Part shown: positions 9,881-21,191 of the stretch, piece after piece
Layout: every line of letters begins with the position of its first letter
Numbering within the stretch: the first letter of the stretch is position 1
DNA from: Sordariomycetes sp. S80-01Y
Taxonomy: Eukaryota > Ascomycota > Sordariomycetes
Length of the DNA: 64,000 nt
Reading direction: 5' to 3'
Assembly: GCA_037042185.1 (NCBI GenBank)
Contig: JAXQJY010000027.1
Location: 2,666,001 to 2,730,000, forward strand
Translations under genes and position numbers: made by a program
Notes under the pieces: model-generated
Told to the model about the DNA's origin: nothing
What the model saw: only the letters and a program-made list of their open reading frames with translations
The model's database searches: none

Positions 9881-11350
9881 ATGGCACCAGGTATTCTTGA
9901 GGAAGATGGCTACACCACCTTAGTTGACCACTCCCTCAAGACGTCCCCTTCTCTCACCATCGAGGAAGTCAATTCCGCCTCGGACAGTTCCGGTCCGGCC
10001 ACCCCTACAGAAGAAGTAACTCCAGTCATTGGGACTTATGATGAGGCCGATCTCAAGAAGAAAGCTTCCAAGCACATGCTGTACTGTGGCTCCCAGTTTC
10101 ATCCAGATGTCATTACCGCGTGTGTAGGGCACTATCTCTACACGGCGTCGGGACACAAGATCCTTGACTGGACCTCGGGACAGATGTCGTGTCTTCTGGG
10201 GCATGGGCATCCGGAGATTGTCGATGTCATTCACAAACATGCTATGCGGTTGGATCACCTCTTCTCGGGGATGCTGTCGCCGCCGGTCATTTCGCTCAGC
10301 GAGCGATTATGCACCAATCTGCCCGAGGGTCTCGACAAAGCCTTCTTCCTCTCCACGGGCGGTGAGAGCAACGAAGCCGCCATCAAGCTCGCAAAGTCCT
10401 ACACAGGAAAGTTCGAAGTAGTCGCCCTCGGTGCTTCATGGCACGGGATGACGGGACAGGCAATTGGAGCTCAATACCACTTCGGTCGCAAAGGGCACGG
10501 CCCGATGATGCCGGGCATGCACATGCTTCCCTCGCCCAATGCCTATCGATCCGTCTTCCGCAAACCAGATGGCTCGTATGACTGGGAGGCTGAGCTGGAG
10601 TATGGCTGGCGTATGGTGGACATGGCCTCATGTGGTTCCCTCGCATGCTGCATCGTCGAATGCATCCAGAGCTCAGGAGGCATGCACGTCATGCCGCCCG
10701 GTTACCTCAAAGCTATGAAGAAGCACTGCGAGGCTCGGGGTATGCTTTTGATAGTGGACGAAGCCCAGACAGGCATTGGCCGATGTGGGGACTTCGTCTC
10801 CATCAACAACGAGGGCGTCGTCCCCGACATTCTTACCCTCTCCAAGACCTTGGGTAACGGCCTTCCGCTCAGCGCCGTTGTTACCAGCGACGAGATCGAC
10901 CGCGTCGCTCGGGAAAAGGACTACTTCTTCTACACGACCCATCTCAACGATCCTCTTCCCGCGGCGGTGGGTGACAAGGTCCTTGAAATTCTGCTGCGCG
11001 ACAACCTCGTCGCTCGAGCACGCGAGGCTGGGTCCGTCCTGCAGGCTGGTCTTCACAAACTCAAGTCCCGCTACGCCTGCATCGGCGACATCCGCGGCCG
11101 CGGTCTGTTGGCCGGCGTGGAGATCGTGCAGGACCGCGAGACGAAGGTCCCCGCGCTCGATCTGGCGAAGAGGATTGGTGACAGGGCGTACGAGCTCGGC
11201 GTGTGGGCGAACTTGAGCAGCCACCCTAGCTTCGGGGGTGTCTTCAGGATTGCGCCGCCCATCACAGTGTCGACGGAGCAGTTGGAGGAGGGGCTGGCGA
11301 TGTTCGAGAGGGCGTTGAAGGAGACAGAGGGGTCTATGCCTCTTTACTAG
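9881..11350 (+). CDS. 2,2-dialkylglycine decarboxylase-like class III aminotransferase
   Basis: Single exon, 489 residues. A PLP fold-type I enzyme. The expected reaction is decarboxylation of a 2,2-dialkylglycine such as 2-aminoisobutyrate or isovaline, coupled to transamination of pyruvate, giving a ketone, CO2 and alanine. Residues seen: PLP lysine K322 in 'LSKTLGNGLPL', pyridine-nitrogen aspartate D293 in 'IVDEAQTGIGR', 'GASWHGMTG' around residues 184-192, and the 'SGQMS' string with Q101. That string matches the decarboxylase-specific Gln (Gln52) of the bacterial enzyme as I recall it, and it separates this enzyme from ordinary omega-aminotransferases. 'FYTTHLNDPLPAAVG' and 'GGVFRIAPPITVS' are also typical. 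The first ~50 residues are a Ser/Thr/Pro-rich extension not found in bacterial enzymes. No clear mitochondrial or peroxisomal signal. The Zn2Cys6 gene directly upstream may control it. Confidence 0.85.
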   Translation: MAPGILEEDGYTTLVDHSLKTSPSLTIEEVNSASDSSGPATPTEEVTPVIGTYDEADLKKKASKHMLYCGSQFHPDVITACVGHYLYTASGHKILDWTSGQMSCLLGHGHPEIVDVIHKHAMRLDHLFSGMLSPPVISLSERLCTNLPEGLDKAFFLSTGGESNEAAIKLAKSYTGKFEVVALGASWHGMTGQAIGAQYHFGRKGHGPMMPGMHMLPSPNAYRSVFRKPDGSYDWEAELEYGWRMVDMASCGSLACCIVECIQSSGGMHVMPPGYLKAMKKHCEARGMLLIVDEAQTGIGRCGDFVSINNEGVVPDILTLSKTLGNGLPLSAVVTSDEIDRVAREKDYFFYTTHLNDPLPAAVGDKVLEILLRDNLVARAREAGSVLQAGLHKLKSRYACIGDIRGRGLLAGVEIVQDRETKVPALDLAKRIGDRAYELGVWANLSSHPSFGGVFRIAPPITVSTEQLEEGLAMFERALKETEGSMPLY

Positions 11351-11436
11351 TGTGCACAGCGTTTTCTCAAGCTGGTCAAGATGAAAAGCCTCTTGTTTCT
11401 ATTTGGATAACAGATATTAATGATCAATTGCTATTC

Positions 11437-12744
11437 CTACTTATTCGAAGGATGATCAGGTTTCCGGCAGGGCATCTTGTTCTTGATACATTCCAAGAGC
11501 CGCAAAGCTTGCAGTCGAACCGCAAAGTCAATAAGATGCATGCCTTGCCTGATATTCTGAAGTCTTGTGCTTTGTTTCATATCTCCAAAGTCGGTCTCCT
11601 CGTGAAGTTGGCGTGCGCTGCTATGCTGAATGTGCCTTTGTTCCTCCCACATGCTGTATCTCTCCGGCGACGACAGCGCTTCTGGATCTAAGCCACGGCT
11701 CTTTGGGTGATGGCTTGATGAATATCTTGTAGGTGCCAAGGCCGGTCCCTCCAGACGTTTCTTGTAACTTACAGAGGGGGGTTGTGATTTTCTCATGCCC
11801 GAAATCACACCGGTGCTGGACATCTTGCGGTGCAGATACCTCGGGCCGCAGCCACGGATTTTAGCCCGTTTCACTTTGAAGGGGGTACGCTTTCGCTGGC
11901 ACGCTGGCGAAGAGTTGGATTCATCATTCCTGTGAGGCTTTCTAGTCACCAATTTCGTATTGCGTCGAAGCCTGCTCCACCTTCCGCCAGATGGGAAGCG
12001 AATGGACGCTGATGGCTGATCGTGGGCAGGATTAGAAGGCCTGGGAGTAAGCCGACCGTCAGGAAGCTCTTCTGTTTCGGTAATCGAGAGGCAGGCCAAG
12101 TTGAAAATGATTTTATTCTTGGCCGCGACCAACTCCCGCCTCCTCTCTCGCCTAACCTCCGGGTCCTGCTTCCTGGTGGGGTGCTGGTAGGTATTGTGGC
12201 AGAGCTTCCCCAAATCACGAGTTGTCATCTTGCTGACGCTCATTGGCGGCGGTCCATGCTTGGATCTAGTAACAGTTCGAGCAGACGGAGACCGAGCTTC
12301 TTCCTCAATGTCGGAGAGTTCGTGGAAGGTGTGGTGATACTCAAAGTACCCATTTTCCTCCACCACATCCTGTGAAGGCTGTGCATAGCGGTGCTGTCGA
12401 TGATACCACTTCTTGGAGAGTCGAAAGAGACGATTGGAGCTCTTTTGCGAATTCAGCATGGTTGCGGTGTTGGACGCCTTTTGTCTGATGTACGAGGTGT
12501 GAGCGGATGTGTGGTTCCAGATTCCGAACCAGACACATCCATTGCGAACCGATGTAATATATGCCCTTGAAAATTCTTTCCAATTTGACTTTGAGTCTAC
12601 GTGGGAAGTATTCTGGGTGGTATCTTGAGGCAGCGGAAGGTGAGAACCTTGAGTGGAAAAGGGGCTTCTATGCGACGCTACACGTACTCTATCGACGGCG
12701 AGAAACTCAAAATGGACCACATGTGTAAATCGAGGCCCCAGCAT
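11437..12744 (-). CDS. Uncharacterised basic, Ser/Arg-rich protein
   Basis: An open frame of 435 codons beginning with ATG at 12744. A second plausible ATG at 12459 (residue 96, followed by 'LNSQKSSNRLFRLSKKW') would give 340 residues. I do not recognise a domain. The product is rich in Arg, Lys, Ser and His, has short basic clusters ('RRERRREL', 'RKRTPFKVKRAKIR') compatible with a nuclear protein, and is predicted to be largely disordered. Support for coding is mainly the length of the uninterrupted frame in sequence of ordinary composition. It is transcribed convergently towards the PLP decarboxylase gene, with only 86 bp between the stop codons. It could be a lineage-specific gene or, less likely, a chance frame. 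Confidence 0.45.
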   Translation of the reverse strand: MLGPRFTHVVHFEFLAVDRVRVASHRSPFSTQGSHLPLPQDTTQNTSHVDSKSNWKEFSRAYITSVRNGCVWFGIWNHTSAHTSYIRQKASNTATMLNSQKSSNRLFRLSKKWYHRQHRYAQPSQDVVEENGYFEYHHTFHELSDIEEEARSPSARTVTRSKHGPPPMSVSKMTTRDLGKLCHNTYQHPTRKQDPEVRRERRRELVAAKNKIIFNLACLSITETEELPDGRLTPRPSNPAHDQPSASIRFPSGGRWSRLRRNTKLVTRKPHRNDESNSSPACQRKRTPFKVKRAKIRGCGPRYLHRKMSSTGVISGMRKSQPPSVSYKKRLEGPALAPTRYSSSHHPKSRGLDPEALSSPERYSMWEEQRHIQHSSARQLHEETDFGDMKQSTRLQNIRQGMHLIDFAVRLQALRLLECIKNKMPCRKPDHPSNK

Positions 12745-13104
12745 TGCTCAAGCTAATTAGAAACCAGGAATATTGATATCCTTCACGCCTATTCGGTTGG
12801 TTCTGCGCTAAGAGTTTGTTGACACACAGCCGTCACTTGACGCTAAGCGAGGGTCATTGAGCGCTTTGCAGTATGAGAATATCGGGGTAGAATCGATGCA
12901 GCGATAGTATTTCCGCAGTCTCGAGTACTATAGATCAATGCAAACTCGTCGAAATCAAGAACGCTCAGCGTTCTCAAACTCACAATGCAGTCAATGCGCC
13001 AATCCACCAAACGCCCAAGCCCCAGACCAAAGCACAACGAAAGCAAGTTACAGAAAACGCTGGCAGTAGCTCTTCAAGCATCATCGCAAAATCCTCATTT
13101 CACC
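12745..13104. other. Intergenic, nothing recognised
   Basis: Upstream flank of the uncharacterised minus-strand ORF and 3' flank of the small membrane protein gene. No conserved element seen. Confidence 0.4.
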
Positions 13105-13590
13105 TCATTGCGTCTTGGCCTTGGCCGCCGGCTGCACCCTCTTCGCCAAGCCCTTGACCGCGACACCCACCACCATCAAAATCTCCAGCCCCAGAAGCCC
13201 AACCCACACCGCATTCAGAATCTTGTCTTCGTAGCCCGTGTTGAGTACCGTTTCCATGCTTCTCAGCATGTTGGGGTATGTGTTCTGCACGAGAAGGAAC
13301 GCCTCGAGGACGTAGAGGGTGTACCAGTAGGGTCTAACTCTGCGTTAGCGCCTTTCGTACAGAAGTGAGTCCCATGAGATGGCTCTGGGGTAGAAGAGAG
13401 AGAAGTAAGTGAGGCGCATCCGGGGGGCAGCATACTTAGTCTCTGGTGTCAACCTCGTCCACCTGAGAGGTTCCGGCGCTGCCGTCTGCGAAAGCTGCAC
13501 TGAAAAGACAAGTCCGATGGCGACGAAGACGCAGAGTAGAACAAGGCGCTGTCCAGCCGAGGGCTCAGACTCCAAGAACTCGGCCAACAT
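13105..13590 (-). CDS. Small membrane protein, probable 2-bp frame break
   Basis: Two coding segments. The first (13436-13590) starts at 'MLAEFLES' and has a membrane segment 'LVLLCVFVAIGLVF'. It runs to 'RLTPET' and a GTATGC donor at 13435. The second encodes 'LYVLEAFLLVQNTYPN', a further membrane segment 'AVWVGLLGLEILMVVGVAV' and a short basic tail. A GCTAAC branch site and acceptors lie near 13336-13346. No acceptor joins the two segments in frame. Splicing to the TTAG acceptor at 13336 gives 'TKPYWYT' and then falls out of frame exactly at the GTGTGT run (13319-13325, plus strand). With two bases fewer the product would read smoothly. So this is either a real frameshift, an assembly slip in a dinucleotide run, or an intron I have mis-modelled. 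No family identified; three membrane spans are likely. Confidence 0.5.
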
Positions 13591-14332
13591 AAAGGGCAGA
13601 TTTCCACGTTTTGTTCCTACGGGTCTGAAAGGATTTGAGTCACAGAGACAGTCGGTGTCTGGGGTTGATAAGTCGGTGTCATGCAAGACGTGGCCAGAAG
13701 AGACGACGTTTGGGGGTTGGTGAGGGATGCGGTCTGGAACCCCCCGGCAAAGCCCCGCTTTTGTTTGCGTCCTCGCAGACACCCCGGCGAAGTTGCTAAC
13801 GAGTCTGTGAGGATTTTGGAGACGGAATTATGCATGGCCGTATGGTGGCGGCGTAGAAATTGGGAGAGGATACGGTGTCAATTCCAGAATCCCGTTCCTT
13901 TGACATCATGCAAGGGCTTGAAAGGTTTCGCGTGACATATTGCTGAGTTCTGTTTTGAGATTTCTCCAAGCCTTCTTTCTGAAAATTTCGACACGCTTGC
14001 AAGGGGCTGCGTTGGTAGATGCAGTTCAACTCCGCCGGCGTGCGTTGGGCTCAAGGCGGAATTATACCAACAAACAGATCAACCAGGGCCTCGCTGCCTA
14101 TTCAGTCCGACAAAAGCTGCCCTTTACTTTCAGAGGTCACAGGTTGAGTCAAACCTTAGCAGAGCTGACCGTCCAATGCCAAAGCAGCACGTCTGAGTGA
14201 GTGGCGTCTGCCATTTCGTGCTCTATCCAAGCTGGGGTATGTGTCTAATCACCTTCGCAGTGCCAACCGCGATATGCTCCGTCTATGTAGGCCGGCTCCT
14301 ACCCAATGCTGTTGAAAAGCCGTTTAGTGTGT
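13591..14332. other. Intergenic, nothing recognised
   Basis: Promoter side of the small membrane protein gene and 3' flank of the nicotinate phosphoribosyltransferase gene, both on the minus strand. An upstream non-coding exon of the membrane protein gene could lie near 13600-13830, where an ATG-initiated short frame exists, but I cannot support it. Confidence 0.4.
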
Positions 14333-15831
14333 CTACTTCTTAACCTCACCCTCCTTGCCCCATCTCGAGGTCTCGTCGCCGCCCTCCCATTCGCGCTCAA
14401 CGTAGCCAAGCTGCTGCTTGACCTTCTCGACGGTTTTCTTATCCCCAGTATTCTTGCCGGCGTTGTCACTAGCCTTGTTAGCAATATTTTCTTTCCTCTG
14501 TCGCGGCAACCGGACTTACCTGATCTTGATCGCCGGTCTCCCAGCAGCCGAGCTAAGCTTGATGACGATGTTTAAAGGCACGGACTTCGTCCCCGTCTTT
14601 AGGTGCGTAAAGTCATTTGTCAAAAACGTCCCGACGCCAAATGTCGGCTGGAAGCCGAATTGCTCTGAGACCTTCTTGTACTCCAGGCAGCGGTCAATGT
14701 TCAGCGAGTCCGAGAAGACGATGGTCTTCTTGTCCTTGATACCTTGGCTGTCATAGTACTGGCGCATCAACTTGGTATACTCCTCGGGGTCACCAGAATC
14801 TTGGCGAACGCCAGCAAACAGTTCTGCGTACGTTTTGACGGTTCCGTCCTCTTTCTTGAATGTCTCGATGGGAAAGCCGCCCTCCATGGTGGTGATAGGC
14901 TTGCTGAAGGCCTTGAGAAATTCTTGGGTGCCGAAGGTGTCCGTCAAAGCAATGGCGAGCTTTGTTCCAAAACAGCTAACCCAACGCTTGAGAGCCTCTT
15001 CAGTGGCCGAAGCATAATCGCCGACGATCGACGCCGTACCCATGAACCACTCATGCGCCACCGTACCGACTGGCGGTATGTTGAACCGCATGGCCAGGTG
15101 GACGTTGCTCGTTCCCGATAGCTTCCCTTGGAATCCCTTCTTGGCAGCTTCTTGGGACGCCCTCACCAGTCCGCGGAAGACGAGCGCTTGCGTGTGGTAA
15201 TCCCTCCTTCGGCGCGTCCCGAACTCTGACGTGACACACCCAGCCTCCAGCAACTTCATTCCCTTTTCGAAAGCAGCCTCCTCCTGGCCATCGTAGTTCC
15301 AGTCTCGGTCCATGAACCGGAAGTACGCTTCCGAGGTCAGGGCTAGAATTGGGATCTCGTACAGAATCGTCTCGACCCATGTACCCTTCACACTGATATC
15401 TATATCTCCGATCTCATCCTCGGAGCCGCTCTCGCCACTGACAGGTTGGAAAGTTATGGAGACTTGTTGCTTGGGGTGGAGGCGAAACTCTTTAAGGAAA
15501 TCGAGGTATTCGGGGGTGAAGTAGTCGCAGTGCGTTTGGAGAAAGCGATACTCTTCTGTGGACAAAGAGATATTCCCAAGCTCTGCGGTTATACGTTAGC
15601 ATGCATACGAGCTTCAATCAAGCTCCGCGACTTACTGTTGATCTGGTCTTCTAGCCACCGGAAGGCGACTCGGGACAGCTTCTTGTCCGGGGTCCGATTA
15701 GTAAAGGCGTACGTGACGGGTACATCTCTGAAGCATTTGAATACAGCGCATTGCATCGTCAGTTTGTACAGGTCCGTGTCCAAGAAGGATATAACCCCCT
15801 CGGGGAAGGGCGAGGAGCTGTTGAAATCCAT
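14333..15831 (-). CDS. NPT1: Nicotinate phosphoribosyltransferase
   Basis: Three exons: 15636-15831, 14520-15582 and 14333-14468 (464 residues). The introns are 53 and 51 nt with GTAAGT donors and phases that match exactly. The enzyme converts nicotinate and PRPP to nicotinate mononucleotide, the first step of the Preiss-Handler NAD salvage route. Family signatures: '[16 protein letters not shown]' near the N-terminus, '[18 protein letters not shown]' followed by 'AHEWFMG' (containing the conserved active-site His), '[11 protein letters not shown]', '[13 protein letters not shown]' and '[10 protein letters not shown]'. The last exon supplies the typical end '[17 protein letters not shown]'. 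Length is slightly above yeast Npt1. I chose the ATG at 15831 because the conserved N-terminus begins there; the open frame extends further upstream without similarity. It is divergent from UTP4. Confidence 0.95.
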
Positions 15832-16283
15832 CGTGACGACTCCGATGGCGGGGTTCTCGGGAACAGGCAGTCGGCTCGCAGATGTGCTGAAGATGTTTGA
15901 GCAATTATGGCCTGGGTTCTGAGCAAGTGCGCTACAGCGTACGGATAATAAAAGGTGTTCGGAGAAGCCTGCGAACGGGAGATTGAGCGGTTGACTATCG
16001 ACGAAAGACGGCGCAAAGTTGACCTCAACTTTGTTTCGGTCGGAGGAGGGGCATTCTGAGGGACGGCGCCGGCGATTTGCACCGTCATGCACAATTAGCG
16101 CATAAACCACTGTGCTCCAAATCCGGGGATCGGAGTCTTGCACAAAAAAAATTCTGGCCGCCAGAGCCTCAACCTTGAACCGAACAACACGTTCGCTGTT
16201 CACAACAGCGGCACCTGTCTTTTCTACAACACTTTGTAAGAGGCTTGCGCAGGACACCGCATGCGAAAGTATCTTTATCCATA
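15832..16283. promoter_or_regulatory. Shared divergent promoter of NPT1 and UTP4
   Basis: A 452-bp interval between the two start codons, which point away from each other. It must hold both promoters and leaders. No TATA box stands out, as usual for housekeeping genes. Co-regulation is possible but is an inference from geometry only. Confidence 0.55.
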
Positions 16284-18867
16284 ATGGATATCCACCGGTG
16301 CCGCTTCGTTCCCTACCAGCCCTCCGCCATTAACGCCATTGCCTTCTCCCACCCGAACCCCAAAAGTCAAGCCCAGGCCAAGATCGCGCGGGCGGCCATT
16401 GGGCGCGCAAACGGCGACATCGAGATATGGAACCCCAATAACGGATCATGGTGTCAGGAACTGGTTATCCGCGGCGGCAGAGATCGCAGCATCGACGGTT
16501 TGGTCTGGGTGAACGAGCCAGATCAAGAACTAGGCGACGGGAGGTGGAGAATCGGCAGGTCGCGACTCTTCAGCATTGGCTACACGTCGACTGTTACGGA
16601 ATGGGACCTTGAGAAAGGCAAGCCGAAGCGACATGCGAGCGGGCAGCATGGCGACATCTGGTGCATCGCAGCGCAACCAGGGGAGGAGAACGATGGCCCC
16701 GAGAGGCTTCTGGCGGGCACAATGGACGGCGAGTTGGTCATGTACTCAATCGAGGACGACGAGCTCCGGTTCCAGCGCACGATTGTTCGATCGCCAACGA
16801 AGAAAGCCCAGTTTGTGAGCATAACGTTCCAGTCTCGCAACATCGCCGTAGTCGGGTGCTCCGACAGCACCGTCCGGGCATATGATGTGAGGAGAAGCCA
16901 CATGCTGAAGCGTATGACGCTTGGCGCAGATCTCGTTGGCGGATCGAAAGAGATCATTGTCTGGGCGGTCCTGTGTCTACCAAACGGAAACATTGTCTCG
17001 GGTGATTCGACTGGGCAGCTCACGATCTGGGATGGGAAGACGTACACGCAGATGCAAAGAATACAGGGCCACAAGCAGGACATTCTGAGTCTGGCCGTCG
17101 CACCTAACGGTAAATCGATTCTCAGTGGTGGTATGGACCGTCGGACGGTGCTCTACAAGGTCAACCCGGACCAGAACCAGCGCTGGGCAAAGACCTGGGG
17201 ACGGAGGTTTCATGACCACGATGTCAAATCGATGGCTTCATTCGAGACAAGTACGATGAGCGCTGTTGTATCAGGAGGTATGTTTACTTCGATCCTTTCA
17301 TCTTCCCAGACTGACAGCTTCAGGTCCCGATTCAAGCACCGTCGTGGTGCCTCTCAAGGAGATTGGCCGCGAGAACCACCGAACAATCTCAAGTCTTCCT
17401 CAGCAACCGCCCATTGCAAGCGCATCAAAAGCACGCTTCATTGTCAGCTGGTGGGACAGAGCCGTCCACATCTGGGTCCTACGAAAGAGTGCAAGCGACA
17501 TCTTCAGCGCAGCGGGCGGGGACCTTGACCTCAACAAGGAGCGCAAGCTGCTCAAAACTATCGTTGTTAAAGGTGATTCGAATATCTCAGACGCTGCAAT
17601 CAACGAAGACGGGACTCTGTTGTTCGTTTCAACAGCAACCAATGTCAAGGCATTCAGCCTTAAGCACGATAATCCGGCCAAGTCGTCCGACCTCCACCTG
17701 TCTACCATCGAGCTGCCCACCCGGATAGCTGATCAAGGTGCCTCAAAGATCCAGCTCTCCCCAGATAACTCTTGGTTATGCCTTGTGCGGGAAGGCTTGC
17801 AGCCCCTTATCGCCAAAATTGAACGCACAGAAGAATCTTACACCCTGCCACTCCAGCAAATTCGCAAGCTCCGCCGCCTCAGGCGCAAGGTTCCGCGCCA
17901 CGTCGAAACTGGCGGTCTCGGACAATACGACCGCAACATCACTCAGGTTGCTTTCAGTCCCGACTCTCGCATGCTCGTAACGGCAGATCTAGCCGGCTAC
18001 ATGGACACATGGATCCTCCAATCCGGCTCTGAAGCCTCCAAGTCGGACGAAGCCTCGTCATCTAGCGAAAGTTCTTCTGGGAGCGATGAGGAAGACACTT
18101 CAGGGGACGCTGAAAAATGGGCCCGGAACCCAAGCGCGAAGCTGCTCCCAAAGTTGCCCGGTGGCGCCCCTGCGGTACTATCCTTCTCGGAAGATGTACC
18201 CGGCTCAGACGATATCACAGACTACACCCTCCTCGCGGTCACGGCCTCGTGGAACCTGCACGTCCTACATCCTTTGCAAGGCTCCTTAACCCCTTGGTCG
18301 AAGCGTAATCCCAAGAAGAATTACCCAGCGCCCATCCTCGACCTGGTAGATCTACCCAAGGGGGCGATCTGGCAAGGGTCGAGAGTCTGGATCTACGGCG
18401 TCGCCTTCCTCGCTATGTTTGATTTGAGTCAGGATATCAAGACCGACGCCGACCCACAGACTTCAGGTCTGAAGCGTAAGCGTGCAGGCCACGCCTCCGG
18501 CGCCGGCGGCAAGAATTCACAGCATAGTCTTGCCCCCCACCAGATCTTCAAGCACGCCCCCAACGGCCAAAGCGAAGATATCGCAATGTCTGACGCGGCT
18601 TCTCGGAACGATGACTCGGATGTCAGTGACGACGGGGAGGAGGCGGGCGGTGATGAGCTGGCCCATCTACGCAACAGCAAGGGGGATGTGGGTGACACCA
18701 AGCCAGTGTGGGAGGGGAGGAAGAGCTGGTGGATGACCTACAAGTATCGACCCATTTTTGGAGCGGTGAAGATGGGGCCGGACGAGATCGCCCTTGTAGA
18801 GAGACCGATGTGGGACGTGGAGATGCCAGAGAGGTTCTATGCTGGCGAGGAGTGGGAGAGAAAGTAG
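16284..18867 (+). CDS. UTP4: U3 snoRNP component Utp4 (WD40 repeat protein)
   Basis: Two exons: 16284-17277 and 17324-18867 (845 residues). A 46-nt GTATGT...CAG intron joins them in phase. Utp4 (cirhin in animals) belongs to the t-UTP/UtpA subcomplex of the small-subunit processome in the nucleolus, needed for pre-18S rRNA processing and linked to rDNA transcription. The N-terminus 'MDIHRCRFVPYQPSAINA' is characteristic of fungal Utp4. WD40 blades are visible through both halves, for example 'GNIVSGDSTGQLTIWDGKT', 'HKQDILSLAVAP', 'KSILSGGMDRRTVLYKV' and 'ITQVAFSPDSRMLVTADLAG'. An acidic Ser-rich insert lies near residues 570-600 and another near 755-780. The length fits the family (yeast about 776 residues plus inserts). 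Confidence 0.93.
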
Positions 18868-20580
18868 AGGGATAGAATTAATGTAGAAAATTGTGTCTGT
18901 AAACCAAGCCTATGGCTCCGTGGTCAGGTTGACGGCACTATCTGGCGTTCCGGTACGTGGCTCGAAGCCACTCAGGAACTCAATATATGGATGAACAGTG
19001 ACAGCATCGTTCAAGATTCGTACAAGTGCCCAAGTGCATATTTCAATGGAGACTTGCTCATATTTGACAAGATCTGCCTCTGTGTGTTGGCGGCGGGTGT
19101 TCGGGATACTGCGAGGCAGTTTGTACTCGAGATACATTACAGCCGGACACCTCGTGACCAGGGACTGTGACCAGAGACTACGCTGGTGGGACATCTTTGC
19201 GTCAAACAAGAAGACGGCCTTCATGTGAAATCATATTGAACTTCATCGTCACTGCCCTGGCGGTGGGGTACTCAAATCACAGGAGCGGTCCAAGGGGTAC
19301 TGTCACGGGTTGCCAACCGGGCGGTTGTCGTAACCGGAGGTCATGAACCGCGGGGAAAGCCCGGATGATATTTGTGAAATACGAGGACAAGCTTACGAGT
19401 CCACAGCATTCCTGCCCTGGCTTGGCATTTATGCGGTCTAGGAAGCCATCGGCCATTGTGGCACAAGCCACCCTCCGGCTAAGGGGCGACTGCCACTCGG
19501 CAATCAGAACATCAATCCGTGGCATTAAGGGACTTTAAGCCTGTACAAAGGTCCGAAAAGTAAGGGGAGGTTTAAATAAAGACCGTCCGGAAATCGCCAG
19601 CTATTTCATACCCCAGTCCCACCATTGAAACATCTCAGCCGCCACATCGCCACTCAGCACTCCAGTTTCATCTCTCTCGCGTAGGTGGAGCAGGTATACC
19701 AAGAAGACTCGGCCGAATGAACATGTGGGCGTCACGGGAGCAGACTTGCAGGACACAAGAAAAAGCTTGACCTCGCAATGAACCGAGTCGGCGGGCGGAT
19801 GACGCGCGGCCAGATGTAGGGTCTGCTCTGAGACCCTGAGTGCCTGACACGCAAGCAAGACAAACGAACCCCAAAGACCGGGATGTTTTCTTGACTACAA
19901 ACTTGAGACCGAATTCCAGGAGAGGGGAGCAGAAGCCGACCTCGGGAAGAGGAATCAGGGTTTGTGGACGCAGAGGCGGCCGACAATGTCTATCACGAGG
20001 CAAGCTGGCGTGTCCTGGCGAGATGAACGGGGGATTGCGTGGCAGAAGACTTCTCACGATAACTACATCTGACCCAATTTTGTATGCAGGGTGTTAGTGA
20101 GCTCGGTTGGTGCCTACAGAGCCGATGCCATTTCTCGACAATGGCATGGTGGACCACGAAGCAGACTCGTCGATCTCGCTCCAGAAGGCGAAGATATGCC
20201 GGCGAGGGCCGGCGTAGCGCAACGCGGCAAAAGCCACTGACAATCATCCTTGACCGGCACAGAGGCAAGTACCGGGCAAACGTGCGTCGGAGAGTTTGGA
20301 ATCCGCGACTTCACCAGCGGTCGACGTTTGCGGCGCTGTCGTCGTCAGTCTGGCCTCAGAGTTCACGGCAGTCTTGAATGTTGGTGAAGCAGGAAATTAT
20401 GGTCCACCACCAGCGCCCGTTGTAGGTATAGCGCCAGTGAGGGTCGGTGCTCGTCCGAAACGCCACATGTGGCTGGTCAGCCTGCGTAATCTGTCTGCTT
20501 ACATTGTGCACCTCGACAAGAGAACTACGGAAGGTAAGTATTGACTATTCGACCAGATGCCATGGAGAGTCGAGCGCCAC

Positions 20581-20595
20581 GACGACGACGACGAC
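20581..20595. repeat. (GAC)5 microsatellite
   Basis: Five perfect GAC units in the long intergenic region upstream of PNG1. Confidence 0.9.
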
Positions 20596-21191
20596 TCCTC
20601 TAGAACGTGACAGTTATGCTTGTTTTAAAAGGTTCTCCTAGGCGATTCAAAGCTGGGCGAAGGGTGCTGTGCCACACCTGAAGTGGACGACAGTGCCTCG
20701 TCATCGCCCTGTTCCACCGGGGATGGCAACGACAGAGGTAGCGGTACTTGAGACCGAGGCTGCGCAATCGCCCACTTCCCCGTCTTTGTTAGGACCCTGG
20801 ATCTGGTACGAGTGCCAGCGTTCGTTGAGCGATCACGCCGAACCCGCAAATAGTCAAGGACGTTTCGCTTGCGGTCTGAATGTCGTTGCATTCTATGTAC
20901 CAATTTGAGTGGCCACGGCGGATGTTTGTGACGGTTGACATCTTCAGCGGTGACGACGTCGTAACAGACCCAAATGTGGGAGAGCCGTCGGCCTGCCGAG
21001 ACAGCAAGAATGCCCACTTGAGTGTTCAGGTTGCGTGGAGAGAAAGTGTGGCGTCGCAGATCGTGCGCAGCCCAAAGTACTGGTACTTCCGACCGTGGCT
21101 GGACGGTCGCTGGCTGAGGGGTTTTGGGCGCCGTGATTGGCTTGAGATTTGCTGCTGACGCGTAAACTGCCACCACCGGAGCCTCCCAAGG

